The notes beneath the pieces are model-generated. The model was not told where the DNA came from. It worked only from the letters and a program-made list of their open reading frames with translations, and made no database searches. Made by a program: the position numbers and the translations under genes. Positions 22,563 to 30,949 of a DNA stretch of 64,000 bases are shown here, in pieces (positions within the stretch are counted from its first letter, which is position 1; every line of letters begins with the position of its first letter). The stretch comes from Streptomyces tauricus (GTDB taxonomy: Bacteria; Actinomycetota; Actinomycetes; Streptomycetales; Streptomycetaceae), in contig NZ_BMVY01000020.1 in assembly GCF_014650955.1 (NCBI RefSeq), positions 1 to 64,000 of the forward strand, read 5' to 3'.

Positions 22563-23528
22563 ATGACGTCGTTGCCACCGCAGTCATCGCCACAGCCCTC
22601 GCCCCAGGCGTCCCCCCAGGCCCCTTCCGCCGCGCCGCTGTCGCGTATCCGCGTCGGTTCGGCGCCCGACTCGTGGGGTGTGTGGTTCCCCGACGATCCC
22701 CAGCAGGTCCCCTGGCGGCGCTTCCTCGACGAGGTCGCCGAGTCCGGATACGAGTGGATCGAGCTGGGCCCGTACGGCTATCTGCCGAGCGAGCAGGCGG
22801 TCCTCGCGGACGAGACCGCGCGCCGGAACCTGAAGGTGTCGGCCGGCACGGTCTTCACCGGGCTGCACCGCGGCCCGGACGTGTGGGACGCGACCTGGGC
22901 CCATGTCTCGGACATCGCCGCGCTCACGCGGGCGATGGGCGCCGAGCACCTCGTCGTCATCCCGTCCTTCTGGCGCGACGACAAGACCGGCGAGGTGCTG
23001 GAGCCCGACACGCTCACCGCCGAGCAGTGGGGCCAGCTGACGCGGCAGACCGAGCGGCTCGGGCGTGAGGTGCGAGAGCGGTACGGGCTGAAAATCGTCG
23101 TCCACCCGCACGCGGACACGCACATCGACAGCGAGGAGAACGTGGCGCGGTTCCTCGACGGCACGGACTCGTCGCTGGTGTCGCTGTGTCTGGACACCGG
23201 GCACTACGCGTACTGCGGCGGGGACAGCGTCAAGCTGATCGAGACGTACGGGGAGCGGATCGGGTATCTGCACCTCAAGCAGGTGGATCCGGCGATCCTC
23301 GCGGAGGTGCGGGCGAACGGGGTGCCGTTCGGACCGGCGGTGGCGAGGGGCGTGATGTGTGAACCGCCCGCCGGGGTGCCCGCGCTGGAGCCCGTGCTCG
23401 CGGCGGCGCAGAAACTGGACGTGGAGCTGTTCGCGATCGTCGAGCAGGACATGTATCCGTGCCCGCCGGACAAGCCGCTGCCCATCGCGCGGCGGACCCG
23501 ACAGTTCCTCCGCTCCTGCGGGGCGTGA
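22563..23528 (+). CDS. iolE: Sugar phosphate isomerase/epimerase family, IolE-like
   Basis: This 321-residue TIM-barrel protein of the AP-endonuclease-2 family matches inosose dehydratase in layout: start SAPDSWGVWFPDDP, the metal ligands in HPHADTHI, the conserved LDTGHYAYCGGD, then HLKQVD, and a late Glu in VEQDMYP. Together with the adjacent iolD this supports removal of water from scyllo-inosose. The symbol is probable, not certain, since the superfamily is broad. The N-terminal 45 residues are a Pro/Gln/Ser-rich extension without counterpart in the domain. The start has no ribosome binding site; a -35 box is placed so that the message could be leaderless. Confidence 0.8.
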   Translation: MTSLPPQSSPQPSPQASPQAPSAAPLSRIRVGSAPDSWGVWFPDDPQQVPWRRFLDEVAESGYEWIELGPYGYLPSEQAVLADETARRNLKVSAGTVFTGLHRGPDVWDATWAHVSDIAALTRAMGAEHLVVIPSFWRDDKTGEVLEPDTLTAEQWGQLTRQTERLGREVRERYGLKIVVHPHADTHIDSEENVARFLDGTDSSLVSLCLDTGHYAYCGGDSVKLIETYGERIGYLHLKQVDPAILAEVRANGVPFGPAVARGVMCEPPAGVPALEPVLAAAQKLDVELFAIVEQDMYPCPPDKPLPIARRTRQFLRSCGA

Positions 23529-24016
23529 TTTTTCGCCACTGCGCACATCCGCCGGCCGGCCTGGAATTCCGTTCGAACAGGGGCGGCCGTAAATGTCGGG
23601 GATTCGTCGGTGCCCGTCCAAACGACGCGAAGCCGTTCGACTGACGTATCGGGTGGTCGCGGCCCTTTCCCGCCTTCCCCGGCGCTGCACCGGCGCGGAC
23701 ACCGACCTTCGGGCGCCGGGCGGTAAGAACCGGCTCACGGGCATCACCGCCGACCGGAACCGGCAGGTCAGCACCCGTGGAGCAGGAACCGCAGCGGCCG
23801 GGCGCTCCCTCACGGGTATTTCTTGACGAGTTCGGCCAACCCGGCAAACATGTGGGGCCGTCGAATTCACGTACCCCAGACAGATGATCGCTTCGTCGGG
23901 TGATCTCGAAGAACATCACGCTCTTCATTCGATTACAAATATCAAAAAATGGGGCTCCTATGGAATCAGTCCGGAACTCGCCGTACTGCTTCACCTGAGC
24001 CAGAGGAAACCCCGTC
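23529..24016. other. Intergenic region without gene
   Basis: I see no convincing gene in these 488 bases. The last 100 bases include an A/T-rich run (about 23925-23960, ATTACAAATATCAAAAAAT) that stands out from the GC-rich background. It probably holds the promoter of the glycine-rich protein gene. Confidence 0.5.
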
Positions 24017-24727
24017 GTGAACAGGAAACAGACCACCACTCTCCTCGCCCTCCCCACACTCCTCGCAAGCGCCGCACTCTTCCTCGGCGCTCCCGCCGGG
24101 GCCTCCGTCCTCGCCTGTACGGCGGGCACCGCCGGTGTGGCGGGCGCCAACGGCAACGCCGGTCATCCCAACGGTTACCCCGGCACCGCGGGTGGCCCCG
24201 CGACCGGCACCGGGGACTGCGCCGGTGGTGCCGGTGGCCCCGGCGGCAACGGGGTCCTGGGCGGAGTCGGCGGTAAGGGCGGTACCGGCCTCGGCAGCGG
24301 TTCGGGCGGTGCGGGCGCCGTGGGCGGCAACGGCGGCCCCAACGGCAGATTGCGCCGTTCCCCGCGCCCCCGGAAGACGAAAGACTGCGCCGTTCCCCGC
24401 GCCCCTGGTTCGTCGGCGCCCCCGCTCTATGCGGCGATGACGGCGACCCCGGTTCTGCCTCCGTCGACGTCCACCACCGTTCCGTGCACGAAGGCCGCCT
24501 CGTCGCTCGCCAGCCAGAGCACGGCGGCCGCGATGGCGGCGGGCGTGCCGACGCCGCCTGCCGGGGTGCCCTTCATCATGACCTCGCCCGGACTCGGCTC
24601 GCCGCCCGCCGGGGCCGGGGGCAGGATCACGCCCGGCGACACGGCGTTGACCCGTACACCCAGCGGCGCGAACTCCGCGGCCCACGCCCGCGTGAGCGTC
24701 TCCATGGCCCCCTTGGTGGAGCTGTAG
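24017..24727 (+). CDS. Small secreted glycine-rich protein, 3' end disrupted
   Basis: GTG behind AGAGGAAA gives a product with a clean signal peptide (MNRKQTTTLLALPTLLASAALF, cleaved near GASVLA) and a mature part of Gly/Ala/Asn-rich units (GGAGGPGGNGVLGG and similar) up to about residue 111, coordinate 24348. From 24352 the frame runs into two copies of the intergenic repeat and then into the antisense of the SDR gene before stopping at 24727. The last 120 or so residues are therefore probably not native, and the original stop codon seems to have been lost. The true product is likely near 110 residues. Role unknown; it resembles small surface or wall proteins. Confidence 0.55.
   Translation: MNRKQTTTLLALPTLLASAALFLGAPAGASVLACTAGTAGVAGANGNAGHPNGYPGTAGGPATGTGDCAGGAGGPGGNGVLGGVGGKGGTGLGSGSGGAGAVGGNGGPNGRLRRSPRPRKTKDCAVPRAPGSSAPPLYAAMTATPVLPPSTSTTVPCTKAASSLASQSTAAAMAAGVPTPPAGVPFIMTSPGLGSPPAGAGGRITPGDTALTRTPSGANSAAHARVSVSMAPLVEL
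24352..24406. repeat. Two GCGCCGTTCCCCGCGCCC elements
   Basis: Copies at 24352 and 24387 in the same direction, 35 bases apart, lie inside the open frame of the glycine-rich gene and 21 bases from the stop of the convergent SDR gene. Confidence 0.85.
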
Positions 24728-25197
24728 AGCGCCCCGCGGGGGACGCCCAGACGTGCGATCCACGAGCCGAGGTTGATGATCACCCCGCCGCCGGAGTCCG
24801 CCATGGCCGGGACGACGGCGGCGGTGAGGAAGAACGGCGCCTTCACGTTCACGCCGTAGACCTGGTCGAACGTCGTCTCGTCGGTGTCGGCGGTACCGGG
24901 GGCCGGGTAGATCCCGGCGTTGTTGACCAGGATGTCGATCCGCCCGCCCAGGGTCTCCCGGGCCCGCTCGGCCAGGCTCCGCGAAGCCTCCGCGCCGCCG
25001 TCGAGGTCCGCCGCCAGGAAGTCGGCCCGACCGCCCGCCGCACGGATCCCTTCGACCACCCGCGCTCCCCTGTCCCGGTTGCGCCTGGACACGATGACGT
25101 GGGCCCCCTCGGCGGCGAACGCCTCGGCGATCGCCTGTCCGATGTTGCTGGTCGAGCCCGTGACCAGCGCTGTCCTGTTCCGCAGCCGCTCGCTCAT
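24427..25197 (-). CDS. Short-chain dehydrogenase/reductase
   Basis: This 256-residue classical SDR has a nucleotide loop GSTSNIG (a variant of TGxxxGxG), NNAG at about 91-94, catalytic Ser in the segment GSWIAR, and YSSTK as the Tyr-Lys pair. It reduces or oxidises a carbonyl/alcohol with NAD(P)H; substrate unknown. Its promoter region is shared with a divergent TetR gene and contains a TetR-like palindrome, so that regulator very likely controls it. Confidence 0.88.
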   Translation of the reverse strand: MSERLRNRTALVTGSTSNIGQAIAEAFAAEGAHVIVSRRNRDRGARVVEGIRAAGGRADFLAADLDGGAEASRSLAERARETLGGRIDILVNNAGIYPAPGTADTDETTFDQVYGVNVKAPFFLTAAVVPAMADSGGGVIINLGSWIARLGVPRGALYSSTKGAMETLTRAWAAEFAPLGVRVNAVSPGVILPPAPAGGEPSPGEVMMKGTPAGGVGTPAAIAAAVLWLASDEAAFVHGTVVDVDGGRTGVAVIAA

Positions 25198-25250
25198 GAC
25201 GTGATCTCCCTCGTCTTCGTCGTGTGCGGACCACTGTGCGCCGCGAAAAA

Positions 25251-25266
25251 TGGACCAGCAAGTCCA
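25251..25266. promoter_or_regulatory. TetR-type operator candidate
   Basis: TGGACCAGCAAGTCCA: perfect 5-bp arms TGGAC/GTCCA with a 6-base spacer, halfway between the divergent SDR and TetR genes. This matches a frequent TetR-family site for self-regulation plus control of the neighbour. Short GGTACGGTC and GGCCGGTG tandem words follow it. Confidence 0.6.
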
Positions 25267-25358
25267 GAAATCCGGTACGGTCGGTACGGTCGGCAGGCTC
25301 GATCGGCCGGTGGCCGGTGGCCGGTAGCCGGTTACGGGAACCTGAAGAGGAGGCCGGG

Positions 25359-25967
25359 ATGTCGGAAGCGGTGACCGTGAAGGGCCGGGCCACCCGGGCC
25401 CGTATCGTCGAAGGGGCCGCCGAGGTGCTGCGCGAACAGGGTGTCGCGTTCACGACGCTCGACGACATCCGCGGCCGCACCGGCACGAGCAAGAGCCAGC
25501 TCTTCCACTACTTCCCCGCCGGCAAGGACGAACTGCTGCTGGCGGTGGCCCGGTTCGAGGCGGACCGTGTCCTCGCGGACCAGCAGCCGCACCTGGGGCG
25601 TCTGGACTCGTGGGAGTCCTGGCAGCAGTGGCGGGACGTGGTGGTGGACCGTTACGAACGGCAGGGCGACCACTGCCCGTTGGCGTCCCTGTTCCTCCAG
25701 GTGGGACGGGACCGCCCCGGTGCCCGGGCGATCGTGACGGAGCTGATGCACCAGTGGCAGGGGCAGCTCGCCCGTGGCATGCGCGCCCTGCAGAAGAACG
25801 GTCTGGTGTCACCGGCCCTCGATGTGGACAGGGTGGCCGCCGCGCTGCTGGCGGGCATCCAGGGAGGCGTGACCATCATGATGTCCACGGGCGACTCGAC
25901 CCACCTGAAGGCGGCACTCGACACCGGGATCGACCATCTGCGGGCGGCGCCGCCCGACGCCGCCTGA
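25359..25967 (+). CDS. TetR/AcrR-family repressor
   Basis: This 202-residue regulator has an N-terminal helix-turn-helix (residues 10-56) with RARIVEGAAEVL, TTLDDIRGRTGTSKSQLFHYF, followed by an all-helical ligand domain with GDHCPLASLF. ATG at 25359 follows AGGAGG. It is divergent from the SDR gene, with a palindrome between them, and is expected to repress that gene until an unknown ligand binds. Confidence 0.9.
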   Translation: MSEAVTVKGRATRARIVEGAAEVLREQGVAFTTLDDIRGRTGTSKSQLFHYFPAGKDELLLAVARFEADRVLADQQPHLGRLDSWESWQQWRDVVVDRYERQGDHCPLASLFLQVGRDRPGARAIVTELMHQWQGQLARGMRALQKNGLVSPALDVDRVAAALLAGIQGGVTIMMSTGDSTHLKAALDTGIDHLRAAPPDAA

Positions 25968-26034
25968 TGTCGGCCGACTCTGCCCGGTGTTGTCCGTCGA
26001 CGTGCTGTCCGATGCCGTCCGAGGAGGTGCGGGC

Positions 26035-26550
26035 ATGATCCTTCCGAAGGTCCGGGACCCCCGGTTCGTGACGATTCGCCGGGGTGGGGTTCTCACCGAC
26101 GCCGATCATCATCGGCTGGCACTGTGGGCCGCCTTGTGCGCGGAGCACGTACTGCATCTCTTCGAGGCCGTCCGGCCCGAGGATCCGCGGCCGCGGCGGG
26201 CGATCGCGCATGCCCGGGCCTGGGTTCGCGGGGAGGTCGCGATGATGGAGGCGCGTGCGGCGGGCGGTCATGCGATGGGGGCGGCCAGGGACCTGCGCGG
26301 GGCGGCACGGCATGCCGCGTACGCCGCCGGGCAGGCCGGGGCCGTCGCCCATGTCGCCGCCCATGAACTCGGCGCCGCCGCCTACGCGATCAAGGCCGCC
26401 CGTGCCGCCGTCCCGGAAGGCGGGAGCGAGATCGCGGGGCGACGTGAGTGCCAGTGGCAGCGCGAGCGGCTCCCGCCGGAGATCCGCGCGCTCGTACTCG
26501 ACGACCAGCGGCTGCGCAACGACATCTGCTGGTCGGTGTTCACACCCTGA
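26035..26550 (+). CDS. Immunity-like (Imm-5-like) protein, orphan
   Basis: This 171-residue protein has DADHHRLALWAALCAEHVLHLFE, then RPRRAIAHARAWVRGE and long alanine-rich helices. This matches the helical domain that databases name putative immunity protein (Imm-5-like). Such domains can protect against a polymorphic toxin, but no toxin gene is next to it, so it may be an orphan protective gene or have another job. ATG at 26035 is chosen over the upstream start because GAGGAGG precedes it. It is convergent with the alcohol dehydrogenase gene, only 31 bases between stops. Confidence 0.6.
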   Translation: MILPKVRDPRFVTIRRGGVLTDADHHRLALWAALCAEHVLHLFEAVRPEDPRPRRAIAHARAWVRGEVAMMEARAAGGHAMGAARDLRGAARHAAYAAGQAGAVAHVAAHELGAAAYAIKAARAAVPEGGSEIAGRRECQWQRERLPPEIRALVLDDQRLRNDICWSVFTP

Positions 26551-26581
26551 CCTCCGCCACCGCGCGGCCCGGTCGGGTCGT

Positions 26582-27622
26582 TCAGCCGTGCGGGAGGATC
26601 ACCGCGCGGCCGTTGATCTCTCCCGCGTGCAGGCGCTCGTATGCGAGGGGGGCCTCGTCCAGGGTGAAGGTCTCGGTGTGTACCGAGACCGCGCCGGAGC
26701 GGGCCAGTGCCAGCACCTCGACGAGTTCGCCGCGGGTGCCCCAGTAGGGAGCGCTGACCGACACCTCGAAGGGCAGCTGTCCGAAGCCGACGGGGAGTGT
26801 TCCGCCGCCGATGCCGACGATCGTGATGTCGCCCTCGACGGCCGCGACGGCTCCCGCGGTGGCCAGGGTGGGCTGTGCCCCGACGAAGTCGAAGACCGCC
26901 TCCGCCCCTACGCCACCGGTGAGTTCACGCACCTTGGCGGCCGCCTGCGCGTCGGACAGCACCGTCTCGTGGGCGCCGACCTCGCGGGCAAGACGCAGCT
27001 TCTCCTCGGTCACGTCCAGGGCGACCACCCGGGCCGGGGTCATGGCCCGCAGCAGCTGGATGGCGACATGCCCGAGCCCGCCCGTACCGATGACGACAGC
27101 CGTCGAACCCGGTACCAGCTTCGGCAGCGACCGCTTGATCGCGTGGTACGGCGTCAGCCCCGCGTCCGTCAGCGAGACCGCCGCGGCCGGGTCGAGCCCG
27201 TCCAGCGGCACCAGGTGCCGGGGATCGTCCACCAGCAGGTACTCCGCCATCGAACCCGGCGCTCCGAGCCCCGGGGGCCGGATGCCGAGCTCGTCGGCGC
27301 GCAGGCAGTAGTTCTCCTTGCCCTCCGCGCACTTGGCGCAGCTGCCGCAGCCCCAGGGGCCGTACACGGCGACCGCGTCGCCCTCGCGCACACCGGTCAC
27401 ACCCGCGCCGAGCGCGGCGACCGTGCCCACGCCCTCGTGGCCGAGGGTGAGCGGCAGCTCGTACGGGAATCCCTCGGCGGGCCAGCTCATCACGGCGATG
27501 TCGGAGTGGCACACGCCCGCGGCGGTGACCTTCAACAGGACCTGTCCGGGGCCGGGTTCGGGGTCGGGGACGACCACGACCTCGGGGGCGGAACCGATGG
27601 AGCGGTACTGCAGTGCCTTCAT
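26582..27622 (-). CDS. Zinc-dependent alcohol dehydrogenase, ADH-A type
   Basis: This 346-residue medium-chain dehydrogenase strongly resembles Rhodococcus ADH-A: opening MKALQYRSIGS, GVCHSD (Cys zinc ligand), GHEGVGTV (His), the four-Cys structural zinc loop CGSCAKCAEGKENYC, NAD loop GTGGLGHVA, and YWGTRGEL near the end. It interconverts secondary alcohols and ketones with NAD in the cytoplasm. The SDR and TetR genes lie just upstream on the same strand with a 92-base gap rich in TTTGT/CTTC, so they may form one oxidative unit. Confidence 0.92.
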   Translation of the reverse strand: MKALQYRSIGSAPEVVVVPDPEPGPGQVLLKVTAAGVCHSDIAVMSWPAEGFPYELPLTLGHEGVGTVAALGAGVTGVREGDAVAVYGPWGCGSCAKCAEGKENYCLRADELGIRPPGLGAPGSMAEYLLVDDPRHLVPLDGLDPAAAVSLTDAGLTPYHAIKRSLPKLVPGSTAVVIGTGGLGHVAIQLLRAMTPARVVALDVTEEKLRLAREVGAHETVLSDAQAAAKVRELTGGVGAEAVFDFVGAQPTLATAGAVAAVEGDITIVGIGGGTLPVGFGQLPFEVSVSAPYWGTRGELVEVLALARSGAVSVHTETFTLDEAPLAYERLHAGEINGRAVILPHG

Positions 27623-27714
27623 GGCCCAACTTCTTTCCGTGCGACTTCCTGTACTGCTTTTGTTTCTTTCACCGCTTTTGTACTTCTTGTTCGTCTTCCG
27701 CGCTTCCGCTGCGC

Positions 27715-28536
27715 TCAGACGGCGGTGTAGGCGCCGTCCACCAGGTGGTAGCCGCCGGTCACGAACGAGGCGCGCCCGGACAGCAGGAAGGCGATCAGTT
27801 CGGCGACCTCGTCGGGACGGCCGAGGCGGCCGGCGGGGTGCAGCGCGACGAGGCCGTCGTACGCCGCCTTGTCCATGGTCCGGAGCAGCGGGGTCTCGAT
27901 GAAGCCGGGGCCGACCACGTTGAGGCGGATGCCCTTGGCGGCGTACTCGGCGGCGGCGGTCTTGGTCAGGCCCACCACGCCGTGCTTGGCGGCCACGTAC
28001 GCGGCGGAGCCCGCGAAGCCGACCGAGCCGAGGATGGAGGCGACGTTCACGACGGCGCCGCCGCCGGCCGCCTCGATGGCGGGCAGCTCGTGGCGCAGGC
28101 AGTAGAAGACGCCGTTGAGGTTGGTGAGCACCACACGGTCGTAGGCGTCGATGTCGTACTCGCCGGTCGGGGCGCTCGGGCCGCCGATCCCGGCGTTGTT
28201 CACGGCCATCTGGAGCCCGCCGAAGGTGTCGACGGCGAAGGCGACGGCCGCCGCCACGGAGTCGGGGCTCGTCACGTCCACCGCGACCGCGGCGGCCTCG
28301 AAGCCCTCCGCGCGCAGGTCGGCGGCGGCCTTCTCGGCGCCCTCGGCGTTGTGGTCGGCGATCACGACGTTCGCGCCGCCGGCGCCGAGGCGGCGGGCGG
28401 TGGCCAGGCCGATACCGGAGGCGGCACCGGTGACCAGCACGGTCTTCCCGGCGAACTCGGTGGCGTAGTCGGCGACAAGAGAGGTGCCGGTGACGGGGGT
28501 GGTGCCTGTGACGGAGGTGGTGCCGGTGGTGCTCAT
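27715..28536 (-). CDS. Short-chain dehydrogenase/reductase
   Basis: This 273-residue SDR has TGAASGIG for the dinucleotide, NNAG, catalytic Ser in NVASIL and YVAAK as the Tyr-Lys pair, ending near VTGGYHLVDGAYTAV. The N-terminus has a Thr/Gly-rich tail (TTGTTSVTGTT...). The TetR gene is upstream, 7 bases away, in one operon, so this SDR is under that regulator. Substrate unknown; with the neighbouring ADH it could oxidise an alcohol in two steps or recycle cofactor. Confidence 0.88.
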   Translation of the reverse strand: MSTTGTTSVTGTTPVTGTSLVADYATEFAGKTVLVTGAASGIGLATARRLGAGGANVVIADHNAEGAEKAAADLRAEGFEAAAVAVDVTSPDSVAAAVAFAVDTFGGLQMAVNNAGIGGPSAPTGEYDIDAYDRVVLTNLNGVFYCLRHELPAIEAAGGGAVVNVASILGSVGFAGSAAYVAAKHGVVGLTKTAAAEYAAKGIRLNVVGPGFIETPLLRTMDKAAYDGLVALHPAGRLGRPDEVAELIAFLLSGRASFVTGGYHLVDGAYTAV

Positions 28537-28543
28537 GGTGCTC

Positions 28544-29221
28544 TCACTTTTCGGGGGTGTCGTACGAGACCGCGGACGCGGCCTCGTGGGTCAGGGCGTC
28601 GTAGGCCCGTTCCACCAGGGCGGCGAGGTCCTCGGCCGCCGAGTCGTGGTCGTGGCCGGACGCGCCGCGCGCCCAGATGCGCAGCGCGGCGGTGAGGACT
28701 CCGGCGGCGGCGTCGACCACGACGGCGGGACGCACGTCCAGCACGTCGTCGGTGCCGAGCCGGTCGGCGAGGATGCGGATCGACTCCTCCTGGGCGTCGA
28801 CCCTGATGCGTTCGTACGCCGCGAACAGGGCCGGCTCGCTGTCGAGCAGGGCCAGCAGCCGCCGCATCCGGGGGCGCAGGTGCCAGGCCGGGTCGTCCCG
28901 GTCGGCGAGCCAGTCGCGCACGGCCCGGCGGTAGGCGAGCAGCGGCGGTTCGGCGGCGGGCCTGTCGCGCAGCAGCGCATTGATGCGGTCGCCGTCGCCT
29001 CGTACGAAGTCGAGGGCCGCGTCCTCCTTGCCGGCGAAGAGCCGGCTGAAGGTGCGGCGCGTGACGTCCGCCCGCTCCGCGATCGCCTCGACCGTGGTGG
29101 CGGCGAGTCCGTGCTCCAGGATCAGGTCGACGGCGGCGGTCGCGAGGGCGTTGCGTGTCTGCCGGGCCTTGCGCTGTCGCCGGTCCTGCGGGGCGGTACT
29201 GCTGGGCTTCGTTGCCTCCAT
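28544..29221 (-). CDS. TetR-family repressor of the SDR operon
   Basis: This 225-residue protein has helix-turn-helix at about residues 20-65 (TRNALATAAVDLILEHGL, TTVEAIAERADVTRRTFSRLF) and a helical ligand domain. ATG at 29221 is preceded by GAAGAGG about 11 bases upstream. Another ATG seven codons earlier (29242) would lie inside the first operator half-site and is less likely. The gene is first of a tetR-SDR operon, and an array of palindromic half-sites stands directly before it, pointing to self-regulation. Confidence 0.88.
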   Translation of the reverse strand: MEATKPSSTAPQDRRQRKARQTRNALATAAVDLILEHGLAATTVEAIAERADVTRRTFSRLFAGKEDAALDFVRGDGDRINALLRDRPAAEPPLLAYRRAVRDWLADRDDPAWHLRPRMRRLLALLDSEPALFAAYERIRVDAQEESIRILADRLGTDDVLDVRPAVVVDAAAGVLTAALRIWARGASGHDHDSAAEDLAALVERAYDALTHEAASAVSYDTPEK

Positions 29222-29241
29222 GCCCCCAGAATACCTCTTCA

Positions 29242-29307
29242 TGTCCCAGTGGGACATCTTTCCCTGTGAGACATGTTTCCCCGTGGGACATTTTCCCCGT
29301 ACGACGT
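29242..29307. promoter_or_regulatory. Operator array, CCC-N-GTGGGACAT, 17-bp period
   Basis: A perfect palindrome TGTCCCAGTGGGACA (29242-29256) is followed by related sites CCCTGTGAGACAT (29262-29274) and CCCCGTGGGACAT (29279-29291), then a weak fourth CCCCGTACGACGT (29295-29307). The first three repeat every 17 bases. The array lies at the start of the tetR gene and probably binds its product cooperatively. Confidence 0.6.
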
Positions 29308-29518
29308 TCAATTGCGTCACTCGTGTCACAAAAGACCTCGTCCCGTCACACATGTCCCGTGTACGCGGGTCTTGCGTCACACCCACGCGACAGCCCCTGC
29401 CGCGTTGTCACTCTGTGTCGTTCACCCGGCACAGGCTTGTGATCGCCAGCGCAGTGCCCGGCTCCCCCGACGGCCGCCCCTCGGCCGCCGCTGTGGCGCG
29501 CGCAGGGAGGTGCTACTG

Positions 29519-29719
29519 ATGACCGACCGAAGGCTCTGGTCGTACAAGGAGATCGCGGCGCACATCAAGGTGCAGCCGGACACTGTGCGGTCCTACCGCA
29601 AACACGGGCTGCTGCCCGCGCCCGACCATGTGGAGGGCGGCAAGCCCTACTGGTACGCCGACACCATCCGCACGTGGGTGGCCTCCCGGCCGGGCAACAG
29701 AGGGCGCCGGGGCGGTTGA
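29519..29719 (+). CDS. Small winged-helix (BldC/excisionase-like) DNA-binding protein
   Basis: This 66-residue single-domain protein reads YKEIAAHIKVQPDTVRSYRKHG, then GGKPYWYADTIRTWV. This is the MerR-type winged helix found in phage excisionases and in BldC. It binds DNA without a partner domain. ATG at 29519 follows GGGAGGTG. It is divergent from the tetR operon. No integrase is nearby, so it is more likely a small transcription factor than a phage excisionase; its target is unknown. Confidence 0.8.
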   Translation: MTDRRLWSYKEIAAHIKVQPDTVRSYRKHGLLPAPDHVEGGKPYWYADTIRTWVASRPGNRGRRGG

Positions 29720-29775
29720 CCGCCCGTACCCACGCCCACGCCCACGCCCGTAACGCGTAACGGAGAACAAAAAAA

Positions 29776-29804
29776 GGGCCCCGCACGCGCACCGTGCGGG
29801 GCCC
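29776..29804 (-). terminator. Intrinsic terminator of the alcohol dehydrogenase gene
   Basis: A perfect 12-bp stem, GGGCCCCGCACG (29776-29787) with CGTGCGGGGCCC (29793-29804), loop 5 bases, followed on the minus strand by seven T residues (29769-29775). This is a textbook rho-independent terminator, rare in this genome. Confidence 0.92.
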
Positions 29805-29850
29805 CTCGCGCTCGTCCGGCTCTCATCCGTCCCGGTTCGCGGCCCGGCCC

Positions 29851-30912
29851 TCACACCCAGGGTTCGACGACCGTGACACCCGCTCCCGCCGATGCCACCC
29901 CCGGTACCGCCCCCGGCGCCGTCCCCATCGCCACCAGTGCCGCCGGGGCCGCCTCCAGGGGGATCGTGGACGTCACCAGGAGGTCGGGGCGCAGCAGTCC
30001 GGCCCGTACGGACTCCAGCATCCGCGGGTAGGCGTGCGCGGCCATCCCGTGGCTGCCGAGGAGTTCCAGTTCCAGGGCGATCACACGGGACATCGGCACC
30101 TTCGGATCGTCGGGCAGCAGGCCCACCTGGACGTGCCGGCCGCGGCGGCGCAGACCGGCGACCGACGCCGCGCAGGTGACCGGGGAGCCGAGCGCGTCGA
30201 GGGAGAGATGGGCGCCGCCGCCGGTCAGGTCGCGGACCGCCGCCGGGGTGTCGTCGGTCCGGGAGGCGTCCACGCAGTGCGCCGCGCCGAACCGCCGAGC
30301 CAGGTCCAGCGCCCGGGGCGAGAGGTCGACCGCGACGACCCGCGCCCCGGCCGCCGCGGCGATCATCACCGCGGACAGCCCGACCCCTCCGCAGCCGTGC
30401 ACGGCCACCCACTCCCCCGGCGCCACCCGCCCCTGCGCGACCACCGCGCGGAACGCCGTGGCGAACCGGCAGCCGAGCGAGGCCGCCGTGCCGAAGGACA
30501 GCTCGTCCGCCACGGCGACGAGGTTCACGTCGGCGTGGTCCAGGGCCACGTACTCGGCGAAGGACCCCCAGTGCGTGAACCCGGGCTGGGTCTGCCGCTC
30601 GCACACCTGCTGGTCGCCCGCCGCGCAGGAGGCGCAGCTTCCGCAGGCGCAGACGAAGGGCACGGTGACGCGGTCGCCGGGGCGGTGGCGGGTCACCAGG
30701 GCGCCCACGGCCTCGACGGTTCCGGCGAGTTCGTGTCCGGGCACGTGCGGCAGCGTGATGCCCGGGTCGTGGCCCTGCCAGCCGTGCCAGTCGCTGCGGC
30801 AGAGCCCGGTCGCCTCGACGCGCACCACCACCCCGTGCGGCGCGGGCGCCGGGTCCGGCACCTCCCGCACCTCGGCCGCTTCCCCGAACCGCTCGAACAC
30901 CACTGCCCGCAT
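29851..30912 (-). CDS. Zinc-dependent alcohol dehydrogenase-like protein
   Basis: This 353-residue medium-chain dehydrogenase has GLCRSDWHGW (zinc Cys), GHELAGTV (His), the structural zinc loop CACGSCASCAAGDQQVC, and the nucleotide loop GCGGVGLSA. Substrate unknown. I placed the start at the ATG at 30912, behind GGAGGGG; upstream in-frame codons would run into the CsoR box. Its promoter region is shared with copZ, and the CsoR palindrome is only 38 bases before the start. This dehydrogenase may therefore respond to copper, which would be unusual. Confidence 0.88.
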   Translation of the reverse strand: MRAVVFERFGEAAEVREVPDPAPAPHGVVVRVEATGLCRSDWHGWQGHDPGITLPHVPGHELAGTVEAVGALVTRHRPGDRVTVPFVCACGSCASCAAGDQQVCERQTQPGFTHWGSFAEYVALDHADVNLVAVADELSFGTAASLGCRFATAFRAVVAQGRVAPGEWVAVHGCGGVGLSAVMIAAAAGARVVAVDLSPRALDLARRFGAAHCVDASRTDDTPAAVRDLTGGGAHLSLDALGSPVTCAASVAGLRRRGRHVQVGLLPDDPKVPMSRVIALELELLGSHGMAAHAYPRMLESVRAGLLRPDLLVTSTIPLEAAPAALVAMGTAPGAVPGVASAGAGVTVVEPWV

Positions 30913-30949
30913 ACCCGTCACCCCTCCACCGTCGCCGGCACTGTGAAAG

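Noticed and set aside
29519..29719. Phage excisionase
   Set aside because: The fold matches, but no integrase, attachment site or other phage gene is near; BldC-like regulators have the same fold.
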